A stretch of DNA of 64,000 bases from the NCBI RefSeq assembly GCF_000298315.2, contig NZ_AEYE02000002.1:41762-105761 (forward strand). The letters are read 5' to 3'. Position 1 is the first letter of the stretch; each line of letters opens with the position of its first letter. Source of the DNA: Rhizobium grahamii CCGE 502 (GTDB lineage Bacteria; Pseudomonadota; Alphaproteobacteria; Rhizobiales; Rhizobiaceae). The notes below the pieces were generated by a model that had not been told where the DNA came from, did no database searches, and was given only the letters and a program-made list of their open reading frames with translations. Both the position numbers and the translations under genes were made by a program. Shown piece after piece: positions 1-8,291 of this stretch.

Positions 1-495
1 CGATGCGCCGACGATGCCGACCGTGCGGCGATAATTGCCGATCGCCAGCCGCTGCATCGCGTGCGTCCGGTCGCGGTCGCGATCCGCGACGTAAAGGTCG
101 CGAAAGCGGAATACTTGCTTGCCGGCGAAGATGATTGCCGCAAGCGTAAACTCCGCAACCGGCACCGAGTTCGCTTCGGCGGCGTGCGTGACGGCAATGC
201 CGGCATCGAAGATCTGCTCGTCGACGATTCCCTTCACGGTTCCGGCCGCATGGGCGACGAGCCGCAGCCGTGGTGCGGCCGCAAGAACCTCGCGACCGAC
301 ATAGGGCGCCCCCCAACCGGTGATGAGGATGTCGGTCTCGGCGAGAACGCGTCGAGCACGATCGTCGCTAAAGCTTTGAAGTGGCAGGGGATCGAGAACA
401 TGGCCGATCGCCGCCAGCCGGTGCATGGCCTCGGCGTTCAGGACGTACTCTGTTCGGGATGGCTGCATCGCAAGCGCGACGGACGGGTGCTTCAT
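1..495 (-). CDS. D-isomer-specific 2-hydroxyacid dehydrogenase, N-terminal part (cut by left window edge)
   Basis: The minus strand is open from an ATG at 495 to the window edge, giving 165 codons without a stop. The reading starts MKHPSVALAMQPSRTEYV and ends RRTVGIVGAS, the beginning of the Rossmann-fold nucleotide-binding motif, so about half of the protein is present. The pattern of an N-terminal catalytic segment (ITGWGAPYVG, LVAHAAGTVKG, NSVPVAEFTLAAI) followed by GIVGxx is that of NAD(P)-dependent 2-hydroxyacid dehydrogenases such as phosphoglycerate or hydroxypyruvate/glyoxylate reductases. Its ATG overlaps the stop of the DUF2264 gene by four bases (ATGA at 492-495), so the two are very likely translated from one mRNA. 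The substrate cannot be told; the neighbours suggest a sugar-acid step. Confidence 0.85.
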   Translation of the reverse strand, partial: MKHPSVALAMQPSRTEYVLNAEAMHRLAAIGHVLDPLPLQSFSDDRARRVLAETDILITGWGAPYVGREVLAAAPRLRLVAHAAGTVKGIVDEQIFDAGIAVTHAAEANSVPVAEFTLAAIIFAGKQVFRFRDLYVADRDRDRTHAMQRLAIGNYRRTVGIVGAS

Positions 496-2354
496 GGCAT
501 CTGCCCCGGCGCCTTGAAGGCGCTGACGGTCACGCCCTGGCTTGCCACGAGCTCTTCAAGTTCGCCAATATCAGGTGCTTTCGGCGGGTTCTTCCAGGCG
601 CCCGTGACCGCAGTCGTGTCGTTGGCCGCAAGGACGGCGGTCATGAGGATGGTCTGTCCCACCGGGATCTCACCGCGCAGCTGCGGAACAAGCGTCTTGG
701 CGACGATCATGTTGGTATTCGGTGGTGCCTTTTGCGCCAGGCCTACGCGCGTGGCCTGCGAACCGATATCGAGAATCCCGCTGAAATCCGCTTCGCCGAT
801 GGCGCAGGCGCTCGACGCTTCAGCTGCGAGCATATCCAGTTCGAAGTCCCGGCGGGCGATCGCAAAGCCGCCCTCCGCCGTCTGCAACGGCCGGGGCGTG
901 TTGATCCGGTGGACGCGGACGTGCCAAGGCGCTGCCGGCACCAGCCAGGTTTCGACATCCACATCTGGGAATGGCGACCACTTGGAGTAAAGAACCTCAC
1001 CTGCAAGCTTGGCTTCCCGGTTGGTCTCGCGAACGCGGTAGTGGAGGCCGTCATCGCTGAAGGCAAGGGCGGAATCGAAGGCCGCACCGGCGAAGTTGCG
1101 CTCGTCGGATTCGACGCTGAAACCGTAGCGGCTGGAATAGGCGAACTTTGCGTATTTCTCCGTGCCGAACCGCATCTGCAGGTTTTCCTGACCGGAGGAA
1201 AGCGCAACGACGTCCCCGTCGCTGCGCATCAGTACCATGCCCGGATGGCGTTGGGGGAGCACGCTCGCTGTTTCAACTGGCGGCGTTTCCGCAGCCGTCC
1301 AGAAGGGATGATCCTCGGCAAGTGCAAGCGGCAAGAACGCCTTGAAGGCCCAATAGGGCGAACCAGCCGAATTATAATTTTCAGACATCAGTAGGTTGGG
1401 GTAGCCGAAGCCGATCGACAAAATGCCGTCGCGGTTGGTCATCGGCTTGTCCTTCCACCAGCGCAGGTGCTGCAGGCAAAGGCTCTTGATCTCGCCCCAG
1501 GGCAGCGCTTCAAGATCGGCGAAGGCAAGCGCCGACCAGAAACCGGCGCAGGCAAAGCGGTAAGTCAGGCTGCGGCCAAAGGGAATCGTCGCGCCATCCG
1601 CGCCGAACCAATGCTTGAAGTCGTTTGCAAAGAGGAGGGCGCGTTCGCGGTAACGCTTCGCGTAGTCGTCATCAACGAGCTTGGAATAGATCAGGCCATA
1701 GAAGTGCATGGCGAACGGAATATAGTGGTCGATGCGGCGGACATTGCCGTCGAGGTACCAGCCGTCACCGATATAAAAGCCTTCAAGCTCCTCGAGATAT
1801 TGCCTGGTCAGGCTACGGTCGAAATTGGCGCCAACGCGGTCGAGCGCGATGTCGACGAAGATGCGGAAGAATTTCCAGTTGTTGTCGGCATAGTCGAACT
1901 GCCTGGCGTGCTTGAGGTAGGCGACGACATTGTCGCGCGCCCGACCGCCGAGCGGTTCCCAGATCTTCTCCGGCACCAGCGCCAAGGCAAAGCCGAGCGC
2001 CGCAAGCTCCACCATGCGCTGATCGCGACCGTTGACGGTCCCCCAATACTCGGGGTGTCTCGGGTCTGTGCCATTGGCGATGCCTTCGGCAAAACGGTGC
2101 CACTCCTTAAAGTCGCCGCCCCCTGCTCCCAGCGGAGCCAATCCCCAGAGCGGCCGCGCAAAGCCTTCGAGATCCGCTGCCGCGCGATCGAAATGCGCAG
2201 CCGCGCCATCAAGCCGGACGCGGGCATTGCCTGCCGAAAAATAGGGAAGCAGCGGATCGAAGAGGTCACGCAGCGCGAGCGACATGTCCTCGCGCGTCTT
2301 CAGCGGATTGTTGGCAAGCGGATTTGCACTGGCGGGGTCATAGGTCATCGGCAT
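492..2354 (-). CDS. DUF2264 domain-containing protein, probable intracellular glycan-active enzyme
   Basis: 620 residues. It matches the DUF2264 family along its whole length: the N-terminal part has NPLKTREDMSLALRDLF and FARPLWGLAPLGAGG, and the long middle is rich in aromatic residues and Trp (WYLDGNVRRIDHYIPFAMHFYG, FGRSLTYRFACAGFW), as expected for an alpha/alpha-barrel carbohydrate enzyme. No signal peptide is seen, so it should act in the cytoplasm on an imported oligosaccharide. I recall the family being linked to glycoside hydrolases acting on uronates, but cannot verify this here. It starts 8 bases after the stop of the lacI-type gene and overlaps the dehydrogenase gene by 4 bases, so the three form an operon. 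An alternative start is the ATG two codons further in. Confidence 0.85.
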   Translation of the reverse strand: MPMTYDPASANPLANNPLKTREDMSLALRDLFDPLLPYFSAGNARVRLDGAAAHFDRAAADLEGFARPLWGLAPLGAGGGDFKEWHRFAEGIANGTDPRHPEYWGTVNGRDQRMVELAALGFALALVPEKIWEPLGGRARDNVVAYLKHARQFDYADNNWKFFRIFVDIALDRVGANFDRSLTRQYLEELEGFYIGDGWYLDGNVRRIDHYIPFAMHFYGLIYSKLVDDDYAKRYRERALLFANDFKHWFGADGATIPFGRSLTYRFACAGFWSALAFADLEALPWGEIKSLCLQHLRWWKDKPMTNRDGILSIGFGYPNLLMSENYNSAGSPYWAFKAFLPLALAEDHPFWTAAETPPVETASVLPQRHPGMVLMRSDGDVVALSSGQENLQMRFGTEKYAKFAYSSRYGFSVESDERNFAGAAFDSALAFSDDGLHYRVRETNREAKLAGEVLYSKWSPFPDVDVETWLVPAAPWHVRVHRINTPRPLQTAEGGFAIARRDFELDMLAAEASSACAIGEADFSGILDIGSQATRVGLAQKAPPNTNMIVAKTLVPQLRGEIPVGQTILMTAVLAANDTTAVTGAWKNPPKAPDIGELEELVASQGVTVSAFKAPGQMP

Positions 2355-2362
2355 TGCTCATT

Positions 2363-3382
2363 TCAGGGTTTCGGAACGGTGCCGCCGCCAATCGGCACGA
2401 CGGCATGGCAAATCTGGCGGGCAGGGGCATTGCGGTCCTTGAAGCGCGCAACAATGAGGCTGACCGCCTCCCTGCCAAGCGCCACGCGGTCGACGCGCAT
2501 GGTCGATAGCGGCGGGTTGGTCATCAGCGCGCAGGGAAGATCGTCGAAGCCGACGATGGCGAAATCCTCCGGCACCCGCATTCCGGCCTCGGTTGCGGCT
2601 TCGAGAACGCCGACGGCGATGAAATCGTTCATGCAGAAGGCGGCAGTGAAACCGGCGTTCTCCGCGAGCACGGCGGACGTCAGTTCGTGCGCTTCGCGGG
2701 TTGCGCTGCCATGGAAGGTCATCGACACAAGGCGTCCTTCCGCACCCTCCACCTCTGAAATCGCAGCTTTGAAGCCGCGCACTCGCTCGCGAATCGTGTT
2801 TCGGTGCGATCCCGTCAAATGTAGGATCCGGCGATGGCCGGCATTCAGCAGGCGGGTCGTCGCTTCATAGGCACCGAAAAAGTTCGAGGGCGAAACGCCG
2901 TCGATCTTGAGCCGTGGATCGGTGCCGTTGACCAGCACCGTCGGGATCGCAGCGTCCTCGAACCAGGCGCGCAACTCGGCGCTTGGATCGATTCCGACGA
3001 GGAACAGCCCGCCGGCACCGGCCGTCTGCATATACTCATGGACCACGTCTGGCGCAGCCCTGTTCTCGCGGATGAGCCGCACCTCGAAGGGAAGACCGGC
3101 ATCGAGGGCGCCGGCGCGCAACCCTTCAACGATCCCTTCGTAGAAGACGCTCAGCCCGCCTGTTACCCCATCGCTGGCTATCAAGGCGAGAGTGCCGCGC
3201 AGCGGACCGCTCGTCGTGCGGGCCGAGTAACCGTTCTCGGCCGCCACCTTGAGAATATGCTGGCGCACGCTTTCGCTGATCCCAGGCTCGTTGGCGAGCA
3301 CGCGGGACACCGTGGATACGGATACTCCCGCCATCGCGGCAATGTCGGCTTGTCTCAGTCTTTTGGTCTTCATCTCGTTCAT
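2363..3382 (-). CDS. LacI family transcriptional regulator
   Basis: 339 residues from the chosen start. Residues 5-25 form the LacI helix-turn-helix (RLRQADIAAMAGVSVSTVSRV) followed by the hinge (VLANEPGISESVRQHILKVA); the rest is a periplasmic-binding-protein-like sensor domain with GLFLVGIDP and AIVGFDDLPCALMTNPPLST near the C terminus. The open frame extends 29 codons upstream to 3469, but that part is AT-rich promoter DNA and reads unlike a LacI N terminus, so ATG at 3382 (or 3373) is preferred. It leads the operon with DUF2264 and the dehydrogenase and is divergent from the Tat-exported binding protein at 3523, which it probably controls through the palindrome at 3405-3416. The ligand is likely a sugar, not identifiable from sequence. 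Confidence 0.9.
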   Translation of the reverse strand: MNEMKTKRLRQADIAAMAGVSVSTVSRVLANEPGISESVRQHILKVAAENGYSARTTSGPLRGTLALIASDGVTGGLSVFYEGIVEGLRAGALDAGLPFEVRLIRENRAAPDVVHEYMQTAGAGGLFLVGIDPSAELRAWFEDAAIPTVLVNGTDPRLKIDGVSPSNFFGAYEATTRLLNAGHRRILHLTGSHRNTIRERVRGFKAAISEVEGAEGRLVSMTFHGSATREAHELTSAVLAENAGFTAAFCMNDFIAVGVLEAATEAGMRVPEDFAIVGFDDLPCALMTNPPLSTMRVDRVALGREAVSLIVARFKDRNAPARQICHAVVPIGGGTVPKP

Positions 3383-3404
3383 ATTGAGGAGATTATGCAA
3401 ATAA

Positions 3405-3416
3405 TGCAAATTTGCA
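3405..3416. promoter_or_regulatory. Candidate LacI-type operator, perfect 12-bp palindrome
   Basis: TGCAAATTTGCA is a perfect palindrome in the AT-rich intergenic stretch between the divergent lacI-type gene and the binding-protein gene. The half site ATGCAAAT is repeated just beside it (3395-3402), giving a second, partial site. The position fits autoregulation plus control of the divergent gene. Assignment to the adjacent regulator is inference. Confidence 0.5.
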
Positions 3417-3522
3417 AGAAAAAGATAATTTGTTGCATTGAGTATTTTTTTGCGTAATCTACGCCGCATAAGCCCACTAAGCCGTTGGAGGACGGCGGGG
3501 CGATGAAAGAGGAGGATGAAAG

Positions 3523-4812
3523 ATGCAGGTCAATCGCCGTTCATTTCTGATGGGTTCGGCCGGTGTTGCTGCCGGTCTGGCCTGCGGCGCAGGAGGCTCG
3601 ATCCCGGCTTTTGCGGAAGATTCGAAGCTTCGCGCGATGTGGTGGGGATCGAACGATCGTGCCAAACGCACGCTCGATGTCACGAAGCTCTACGAGAGCA
3701 AGAATCCCGGCGTGTCGATCGTCGGTGAATCCCTGAGTGGCGATGGCTACTGGACCAAGCTGTCCACACAGATGGCCGGTCGCGCCATTGCTGACGTGTT
3801 CCAACTCGAACCGGGAACGATCTCGGACTACTCCAAGCGCGGTGCCTGCCTGGCACTGGATGAATTCGTACCCTCGACATTGAAGGTCGATTCGTTCGGC
3901 AAGGACATGCTGAAGCTGACGACTGTGGACGGAAAGCTTTACGGCGTCGGTCTTGGCCTCAACTCCTTCGCGCTGTTCTTTGACCAGACTGCCTTCGAGA
4001 AAGCGGGCATCCCAGTGCCGACTGCGGACCTTACGTGGGAAGAGTATGCCAAGCTTGCGGTCGAACTGACGAAGGCTGGCGGCAAGGACAACTACTGGGG
4101 CGGCCCCTACGGTGCGCGCTACACCTACGTCTTCGATGCCTGGCTGCGCCAGCGCGGCAAGAGCCTCTATGCCGACGGCAAGCTCGGCTTCAATGTGGAC
4201 GATGCGACGGCGTGGTACACGTTCTGGGAAGATCTGCGCAAGAAAGGCGGCACCGTCGCTGCCGATATCCAGACGCTTGACCAGAACACCATCGACACGA
4301 ACGCACTCGCGCTCGGAAAATCGGCAATGGGGATGGCCTATTCCAACCAGCTCGTCGGCTACCAGCTTCTTTCCAAGAACAAGCTCGCGATCACGCTGCT
4401 GCCGCGAGAAAAGAAGGGTGGACCCTCCGGCCATTACTATCGCCCGGCATTGATCTGGAGTGTCGGCGGGAGCACCAAGAACGGCGAGGCCGCGGCCAAG
4501 TTCATCGACTTCTTCGTCAACGACGTGGAGGCTGGCAAGATCCTTGGCGTCGAGCGCGGCGTGCCCATGTCGCCGGTCGTGCGCGAGGCGATTCTCCCCA
4601 TCCTCAATCCGACCGAGCAGGCGACCGTGAAGTATATCAACCTGCTGAAAGATCAGGTCGGCGAATATCCGGCACCGGCACCGCTCGGCTCGACACAGTT
4701 CGACCAGCGCGTCTTCCGTCCGATCGCCGATGAACTCGCGTTCGAGCGGACGACTCCCGCCGAAGCGGCGGCACGCCTTCTGGAAGAAGGGAAGGCGACG
4801 ATCAAGGGCTGA
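3523..4812 (+). CDS. Sugar ABC transporter substrate-binding protein, Tat-exported (family 1)
   Basis: 429 residues. The N terminus has a twin-arginine motif, NRRSFLMG at residues 4-11, then a hydrophobic stretch and PAFAED, so export should be through Tat as a folded protein. The mature part is a family 1 extracellular solute-binding protein (YESKNPGVSIVGES near the start, GKSAMGMAYSNQLVGYQ, KNGEAAAKFIDFFVNDVEAG near the end), typical for oligosaccharides. A strong ribosome site (AGGAGG, 3509-3515) precedes the ATG. No permease follows: a strong terminator at 4841-4877 separates it from the next regulator. It may use the permeases at 7377-9154 or a remote set. Control by the divergent LacI protein is inferred from position. 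Confidence 0.9.
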   Translation: MQVNRRSFLMGSAGVAAGLACGAGGSIPAFAEDSKLRAMWWGSNDRAKRTLDVTKLYESKNPGVSIVGESLSGDGYWTKLSTQMAGRAIADVFQLEPGTISDYSKRGACLALDEFVPSTLKVDSFGKDMLKLTTVDGKLYGVGLGLNSFALFFDQTAFEKAGIPVPTADLTWEEYAKLAVELTKAGGKDNYWGGPYGARYTYVFDAWLRQRGKSLYADGKLGFNVDDATAWYTFWEDLRKKGGTVAADIQTLDQNTIDTNALALGKSAMGMAYSNQLVGYQLLSKNKLAITLLPREKKGGPSGHYYRPALIWSVGGSTKNGEAAAKFIDFFVNDVEAGKILGVERGVPMSPVVREAILPILNPTEQATVKYINLLKDQVGEYPAPAPLGSTQFDQRVFRPIADELAFERTTPAEAAARLLEEGKATIKG

Positions 4813-4840
4813 TTATTCCCTTATCGAGACGAAGCTTTGG

Positions 4841-4877
4841 ATCGCGGCGGGTACCGACCCCGCCGCGATTTTTCTTT
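4841..4877 (+). terminator. Rho-independent terminator after the Tat-exported binding-protein gene
   Basis: An 11-bp perfect stem (ATCGCGGCGGG at 4841-4851 with CCCGCCGCGAT at 4859-4869), a 7-base loop and a TTTTTCTTT run at 4869-4877. It lies 28 bases after the stop codon and closes a single-gene transcript. Confidence 0.92.
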
Positions 4878-4925
4878 AGTCACCCACCATCTTCGTGGCC
4901 GCATGACAATTGTATGATTTTTGAT

Positions 4926-4943
4926 TGAGAAAACCTTTTCTCA
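4926..4943. promoter_or_regulatory. LacI-type operator 1 upstream of the second regulator gene
   Basis: TGAGAAAACCTTTTCTCA has 8-base perfect inverted arms around a CC centre, the usual size and symmetry of a LacI-family operator. It lies 53 bases upstream of the GTG start of the regulator and 32 bases (centre to centre) from a second near-identical site, about three helical turns, which would put both dimers on the same face of the DNA. Confidence 0.7.
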
Positions 4944-4957
4944 CTTGACGATGCCCT

Positions 4958-4975
4958 TGGGAAAAGCTTTTCTCA
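4958..4975. promoter_or_regulatory. LacI-type operator 2, overlapping the probable core promoter
   Basis: TGGGAAAAGCTTTTCTCA repeats the operator at 4926-4943 with one arm mismatch. A possible -35 box TTGACG lies at 4945-4950, between the two sites, and this site covers where the -10 element would be. Repression by occlusion of the promoter is the simple reading, and it would be autoregulation of the gene at 4997. Confidence 0.65.
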
Positions 4976-4996
4976 CGTCAAATAGGGAGGGGCGCG

Positions 4997-6019
4997 GTGA
5001 ACGTCACTGGCGGAAAAAGAGGCCGGATCACCATTCACGACGTCGCAGCGGCGGCTGGTGTTAGTATCTCCACCGCCTCGAAAGCGCTGAATGAAACTGG
5101 CCGCATGAGCGCCGAAACCCGGGAGCGGGTGAAGCGCATCGCCGGCGAGGTCGGGTTCCGTCCGAATGCGCTTGCCCGCGGCCTGCTGAGCAAACGCAGC
5201 TTCACGATCGGCCTGTTGACCAACGACACCTATGGGCGCTTCACGCTGCCTGTCATGGCCGGCATTTCGGAGGCGTTGCTCGATCACGGAGTATCGGTTT
5301 TTCTCTGCGCGATCGAAGACGATCCAGCGCTCGGTCAGATCCATGTCGACGCCATGCTGGAAAAGCAAGTGGATGGGATCATCGCCACTGGAAAACGATT
5401 GGATCGGCAGCTTCCGATCGATCTGTCGGACCTGCCTGTCCCCGTTGTCTACGCATTCACCGAGGGGACATCCACAAGCGTTACCTTCCGCTCGGACGAC
5501 GCGCAGGGCGCGCGACTGGCGGTGGAATGGCTTGTGAAGATGGGCCGTCGTCGAATCGCTCACGTGACCGGGCCGGAGAGTTTCTTCTCGGTTCGCGAGC
5601 GCGCGGATGCCTATCGCGATGTCATTGGCGGCGAGGGCCTCGTCATGTTTGGTCACTGGGCCGAGCTCTGGGGTCACGAGGCTGTCGCTGATATTTGGAA
5701 CAAGGAAAGCGAAAGGCCGGATGCGATCTTCTGCGGCAACGATCAGATCGCCCGTGGCGTGGTGGATGCGCTGCGCGAGCGTGGTTTACGCGTGCCGGAC
5801 GATGTTTCCGTGGTTGGTTTCGACAATTGGGAGATCGTCGCCGGCCAGACACGGCCGCCGCTCACCTCCGTCGATATGGAGTTGAAGGAACTGGGGCGTC
5901 AGGCCGGGTTGACGGTCCTGGCGCTGGCGGAGGGACGCCCGGTGGATCCGGGTGTCAGGAAATTGCCGTGCCGGCTTGTGGTGCGGCAGTCATGCGGGGC
6001 CCAAAACCCCAGGAGATGA
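4997..6019 (+). CDS. LacI family transcriptional regulator of the adjacent sugar transport and GH127 operon
   Basis: 340 residues, GTG start with AGGGAGGGG just upstream (4984-4992). Residues 11-32 form the helix-turn-helix (ITIHDVAAAAGVSISTASKAL), followed by the hinge with RPNALARGLLS and a sugar-sensing domain containing GNDQIARGVVDALRERG and SVVGFDNWEIVAGQTRPPLTS. It is the first gene of a transcription unit that continues into a binding protein, two permeases and a GH127 enzyme, with 43 bases before the next gene. The two operators upstream imply that it represses its own operon until an inducer sugar, probably an arabinose-containing product, is present. The inducer is inference. Confidence 0.92.
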   Translation: MNVTGGKRGRITIHDVAAAAGVSISTASKALNETGRMSAETRERVKRIAGEVGFRPNALARGLLSKRSFTIGLLTNDTYGRFTLPVMAGISEALLDHGVSVFLCAIEDDPALGQIHVDAMLEKQVDGIIATGKRLDRQLPIDLSDLPVPVVYAFTEGTSTSVTFRSDDAQGARLAVEWLVKMGRRRIAHVTGPESFFSVRERADAYRDVIGGEGLVMFGHWAELWGHEAVADIWNKESERPDAIFCGNDQIARGVVDALRERGLRVPDDVSVVGFDNWEIVAGQTRPPLTSVDMELKELGRQAGLTVLALAEGRPVDPGVRKLPCRLVVRQSCGAQNPRR

Positions 6020-6062
6020 GGAACCGGCGCGGAGGAGATGCGCCAAATTGGGAGGAAGTGCC

Positions 6063-7301
6063 ATGATTAAGCGTCTGTTGGCTGCGACAAGCGTTGCCAC
6101 CCTATGCCTGGTGTCCGGAGCGTCGGCCGCCGAGAAAGTTGAAATGTGGGTCCGTTCCGGTATCGGCGAGTCCTTCAAGAAGGTTGTCGAGGCCTACAAT
6201 TCCAGCCACGAGAACCAGGTCGTTGCGACTGAGGTACCGTTCTCGGAACTCGTCCAGAAATACGCGACCGCCATCGCCGGTGGGCAGGCGCCGGATGCCT
6301 TGTCGATGGATCTCATCTACAACCCGGCCTTCGCTGCTGCCGGACAGTTGGAAGACCTGACGGACTGGGCAAAGAAGCTGCCCTATTTCAATTCGCTATC
6401 GCCGTCGCACGTCCGCCTCGGCACCTATCAGGATCGCGTCTACGGTTTGCCGTTGTCGGTCGAGACCTCGGTTTTCGCTTGGAACAAGGACCTCTACAAG
6501 AAGGCAGGTCTTGATCCTGAAAAGGCGCCAGCGACCTGGGAGGAAATCACTGCCAACGCCGAGAAGATCCGCAAGCTCGGTGATGACACCTACGGCTTCT
6601 ATTTCTCCGGCGGCGGCTGCGGCGGCTGCATGATCTTCACGTTCACGCCGCTCACCTGGGGTGCGGGTGCCGACATCCTGTCGGCCGACGGCAAGACGGC
6701 GACGCTCGATACCCCGCAGATGCGCAAGGCGGTCGACTACTATCGCGACATGGTTAAGAAGGACCTTGTCCCGGCAAGTGCTGCCAGCGACAATGGTGCC
6801 AACTTCCTGACCTTCACCAACGGCAAGATCGGCCAGCAGAGCCTCGGTGCCTTCGCGATCGGCACGCTCGTCACCGAGCATCCCGACATCAATTTCGGCG
6901 TGACGCTCATCCCGGGCGTTGACGGCAAGCCGTCCTCCTTTGCTGGCGGCGACAACTTCGTCATCACCAAGGGCACCAAGAAGATCGACGCCGTGAAGGA
7001 ATTCCTCGAATACATCTACTCCATGGACGGCCAGAAGATCATGGCGAAATACGGCAGCCTGCCGACCCGTGGTGACATCGCCGACAAGGTGCTCGAGGGC
7101 CTCGATCCCCGGATGCAGGTCGGCCTGAAGGCCATCTCGGTCGCCAAGACCCCCTACACGCTGCAGTTCAACGATCTGATCAACAGCGCCAACGGCCCGT
7201 GGGCGACCTTCACCAACGCTGCCATCTTCGGTGACGATGTCGACGGCGCTTTCAAGAATGCGCAGTCGGAGATGCAGTCCATCATCGACAGCGGCCAGTA
7301 A
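6063..7301 (+). CDS. Sugar ABC transporter substrate-binding protein (family 1)
   Basis: 412 residues. A Sec signal peptide (MIKRLLAATSVATLCLVSGASA) is followed by AEKVEMWVRSGIGESFKKVV, and the body is a family 1 solute-binding protein (EVPFSELVQKYATAIAGGQAPDALSMD, NFLTFTNGKIGQQSLGAFAIGTL). The open frame reaches back to 5952 within the regulator gene, but the ATG at 6063 has a good ribosome site (GGGAGGAAG) and opens exactly at the signal peptide. A CGG-CGGCTGCGGCGGC run encodes an unusual SGGGCGGCM segment around residues 182-190. It should capture the substrate for the two permeases downstream. Confidence 0.92.
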   Translation: MIKRLLAATSVATLCLVSGASAAEKVEMWVRSGIGESFKKVVEAYNSSHENQVVATEVPFSELVQKYATAIAGGQAPDALSMDLIYNPAFAAAGQLEDLTDWAKKLPYFNSLSPSHVRLGTYQDRVYGLPLSVETSVFAWNKDLYKKAGLDPEKAPATWEEITANAEKIRKLGDDTYGFYFSGGGCGGCMIFTFTPLTWGAGADILSADGKTATLDTPQMRKAVDYYRDMVKKDLVPASAASDNGANFLTFTNGKIGQQSLGAFAIGTLVTEHPDINFGVTLIPGVDGKPSSFAGGDNFVITKGTKKIDAVKEFLEYIYSMDGQKIMAKYGSLPTRGDIADKVLEGLDPRMQVGLKAISVAKTPYTLQFNDLINSANGPWATFTNAAIFGDDVDGAFKNAQSEMQSIIDSGQ

Positions 7302-7316
7302 TCTCCCAAAGGCCGT

Positions 7317-7345
7317 GGCCGGAGGGTGGTGGCAGTCCTCCGGCC
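7317..7345 (+). terminator. Intra-operon stem-loop between binding-protein and permease genes
   Basis: A 9-bp perfect stem (GGCCGGAGG at 7317-7325, CCTCCGGCC at 7337-7345) with an 11-base loop and GATTTTACT behind it. Such structures after a binding-protein gene usually cause partial termination or protect the upstream mRNA, giving more binding protein than permease. The U-run is short, so read-through into the permeases is expected. Confidence 0.65.
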
Positions 7346-7376
7346 GATTTTACTAGGAATGATGCGGAGTGTTTCG

Positions 7377-8291
7377 ATGACCGTGACGGGTCGAAAGCAG
7401 ACAGCATGCGTGCGCAAACGTGCCCAACGACCGGAATGGGCGGGCCTCCTTTATATCGCTCCGGCGATGCTTTTGGTGATGGTGTTCTTCGTGCTGCCGG
7501 TGGGCTTCACCGCCTGGATGAGCCTTCACAACTGGCCGCTGATGGGGGCCCAGCGCTGGATCGGCTTCAACAACTACTTCCGCATGTTCAATGACGGCCG
7601 CTTCGTCGCGGCGCTGAACTTCACCGCCTATTACACGGTCATCGTGACCATCCTGATATTCGCGGTGGCCTTTCCGCTTGCCCTGTTCGTCGAACGGCAG
7701 CGTGCCCTCGTCAGCACCTATCGCACCGTCATCTTTCTGCCGGTCGTCGTCGGCCTGGCGTCGGCATCGCTGCTGTGGGTGTGGCTCGCCAACGTCGACA
7801 GCGGTTTCATCGGACCCGCCCTGAAGGCACTCGGACTGGTCGAGAAGAGCCCCAATCTGCTTGCCACCTTCGACAGCGCGTTCCTGACGATCTGCGTCAT
7901 GGTCGTGTGGAAGATAGCCGGCTTTACAATGATCATCCTGCTGACGGGGCTGCAGGCGATTCCGGCCGATCTGACCGAGGCGGCCGTCGTTGATGGCGCC
8001 AACTGGTGGCAGCGCTTCCGCTTTCTGACGCTGCCCCTGATGCGCCGCACGATCGCGCTTGCGCTGATCATTTCTGTGACCGGCTCGATCCTCGCCTTCG
8101 ATCAGTTCTACATCATGACCTCGGGTGGACCGCAAAACCGAATGATCTCCGTCGTCTACTACATTTTCAACCAGTCGTTCGTGTCCTTCAATCTCGGGTA
8201 CGGTGCGGCCCTGTCGATTGCGCTTCTGGCCATCCTCGTCGTCATCAGTGTTGTGCAGCTTTGGCTGCTGCGTGTCGGGGAGGAGCGCTGA
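7377..8291 (+). CDS. Sugar ABC transporter permease (MalF-type)
   Basis: 304 residues from the chosen ATG at 7377, which follows GCGGAGTG; the open frame extends 17 codons upstream to 7326 but those lie in the stem-loop. Six membrane segments are visible, beginning WAGLLYIAPAMLLVMVFFVLP. The cytoplasmic EAA loop that contacts the ATPase is present (EAAVVDGANWWQRFRFLTLPL, about residues 199-220 of this start). Its stop overlaps the start of the next permease (TGATG), so the two are translationally coupled and form a heterodimer. Confidence 0.92.
   Translation: MTVTGRKQTACVRKRAQRPEWAGLLYIAPAMLLVMVFFVLPVGFTAWMSLHNWPLMGAQRWIGFNNYFRMFNDGRFVAALNFTAYYTVIVTILIFAVAFPLALFVERQRALVSTYRTVIFLPVVVGLASASLLWVWLANVDSGFIGPALKALGLVEKSPNLLATFDSAFLTICVMVVWKIAGFTMIILLTGLQAIPADLTEAAVVDGANWWQRFRFLTLPLMRRTIALALIISVTGSILAFDQFYIMTSGGPQNRMISVVYYIFNQSFVSFNLGYGAALSIALLAILVVISVVQLWLLRVGEER

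Noticed and set aside
1467-2870. Long plus-strand frame of 467 codons
   Set aside because: It lies antisense to the DUF2264 and LacI genes, shows no family features and arises from the codon bias of the genes on the other strand.
3383-3469. Upstream extension of the first LacI gene by 29 codons
   Set aside because: The stretch is AT-rich promoter DNA with a palindromic operator and would put residues before the helix-turn-helix that the family lacks.
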